A stretch of DNA of 6,453 nucleotides, from positions 1 to 6,453 of the forward strand of contig JAUHZM010000179.1 in NCBI GenBank assembly GCA_030426005.1. The letters run 5' to 3'. Each line of letters begins with the position of its first letter. Position 1 is the stretch's first letter. Position numbers and translations under genes: made by a program. The notes below the pieces were generated by a model, which was given only the letters and a program-made list of their open reading frames with translations, made no database searches and was not told where the DNA came from. Shown one piece after another: positions 6,020 through 6,453 of this stretch. Source of the stretch: Gammaproteobacteria bacterium. Lineage in GTDB: Bacteria > Pseudomonadota > Gammaproteobacteria > Arenicellales > Arenicellaceae.

Positions 6020-6453
6020 CTAAGGATTCACCTTCAAGGCAACATCACCCAGTATCTGCCATCCAAGTTGAATATCGCGATAATCCGAATGCTGAGCCAT
6101 GGCTTGCTTAGCCTGAATAACCGCGTCACCAATCGTCATACCTTTGAGGTAAATGCGCTTGTTTAACTCGATACCCAGAGCACGCTCGCCAGCCGAACTG
6201 GTCAATGTCGATGCCCCAAGTACAGTGGCCGCACCGACGTCTTCGGTGAGCAGGAAAGCGTCTGCCATGGTATTACCCGACAAATCCACAAAGTAAGTAT
6301 TCCAACATCCCCACTGCGTGACCAGAGTTGGTTTTCCAACATTGGTGAGCCCGGCGATTTCATTCGCTCGCAGCATTGGCGGTGTGGTGTACGCCCAGCT
6401 TTGTTGCGATGAATGCCCCACATAGGACACCACCGACACACCACCATTGATCA
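6020..6453 (-). CDS. C25 (gingipain-type) cysteine peptidase, C-terminal 144 residues (5' end beyond window)
   Basis: The frame is open from the right edge (…INGGVSVVSYVGHSSQQSW) to a TAG at 6022-6020, so this is the 3' part of a longer gene; the GTG at 6439 is only an internal codon. The fragment contains both elements of the peptidase C25 catalytic dyad: the histidine of VSYVGHS (codon 6415-6413) and the cysteine of TQWGCWNTYF (codon 6307-6305). The later VGAATVLGAST and the terminal LGWQILGDVALKVNP match the end of the caspase-like C25 domain. C25 enzymes are typically secreted cysteine endopeptidases with a signal peptide, pro-region and several beta domains. Here the protein stops right after the catalytic domain, so there is no C-terminal Ig-like or sorting domain. 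N-terminal domains and any signal peptide are not visible. Other caspase-fold (clan CD) peptidases are the main alternative. Confidence 0.85.
   Translation of the reverse strand, partial: INGGVSVVSYVGHSSQQSWAYTTPPMLRANEIAGLTNVGKPTLVTQWGCWNTYFVDLSGNTMADAFLLTEDVGAATVLGASTLTSSAGERALGIELNKRIYLKGMTIGDAVIQAKQAMAQHSDYRDIQLGWQILGDVALKVNP

Noticed and set aside
5818..6111. 97-codon plus-strand open frame covering the miaB upstream region
   Set aside because: It spans the strong terminator hairpin and the antisense of the peptidase end; no recognisable domain and no Shine-Dalgarno.
6202..6447. 81-codon minus-strand open frame overlapping the C25 peptidase
   Set aside because: It is a shifted frame of the peptidase, whose frame carries the catalytic His and Cys motifs and stays open to the edge.

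Overview
The window looks like chromosomal DNA of a gammaproteobacterium. The evidence is a MiaB very close in sequence to the enterobacterial protein, followed by the conserved ybeZ-ybeY-ybeX block in the usual order. Base composition is near 50% GC by eye. The species cannot be named from the sequence; a free-living, possibly marine lineage is only a guess. Every credible gene lies on the minus strand, so transcription runs from high to low coordinates.

From the right edge: (1) 6453-6020 is the C-terminal part of a C25 (gingipain-type) cysteine peptidase, cut by the window edge, with a strong hairpin terminator (5966-5993) after it. (2) miaB (5819-4440) encodes the tRNA ms2i6A37 methylthiotransferase and has its own plausible promoter. 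(3) A 218-bp gap holds a hairpin just after miaB, a candidate promoter, and an unusual run of TGCGATC repeats in the leader of the next operon. (4) ybeZ (phoH-like ATPase, TTG start), ybeY (16S rRNA maturation endonuclease), ybeX/corC (CBS-domain protein) and a stand-alone Pol I-type 5'-3' exonuclease follow in tight succession (8-bp overlap, 30-bp gap, 4-bp gap). They are almost certainly one operon. (5) After 125 bp with a 16-bp palindrome comes the N-terminal half of an ExeA/GspA-type AAA+ ATPase (821 to the left edge), cut by the window.

Functionally the core is RNA-centred. MiaB modifies tRNA, YbeY with YbeZ acts in ribosome quality control and rRNA processing, and YbeX is linked to ribosome metabolism and Mg/Co homeostasis. 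The exonuclease occupies the operon-end position that lnt has in E. coli. The flanking genes (secreted-type peptidase, secretion-associated ATPase) look like separate units.

I see no mobile element, CRISPR array, RNA gene or obvious new defence system. The most unusual sequence is the repeat-rich leader between miaB and ybeZ. The most unusual gene context is the Pol I-like nuclease and the C25 peptidase next to this housekeeping cluster.
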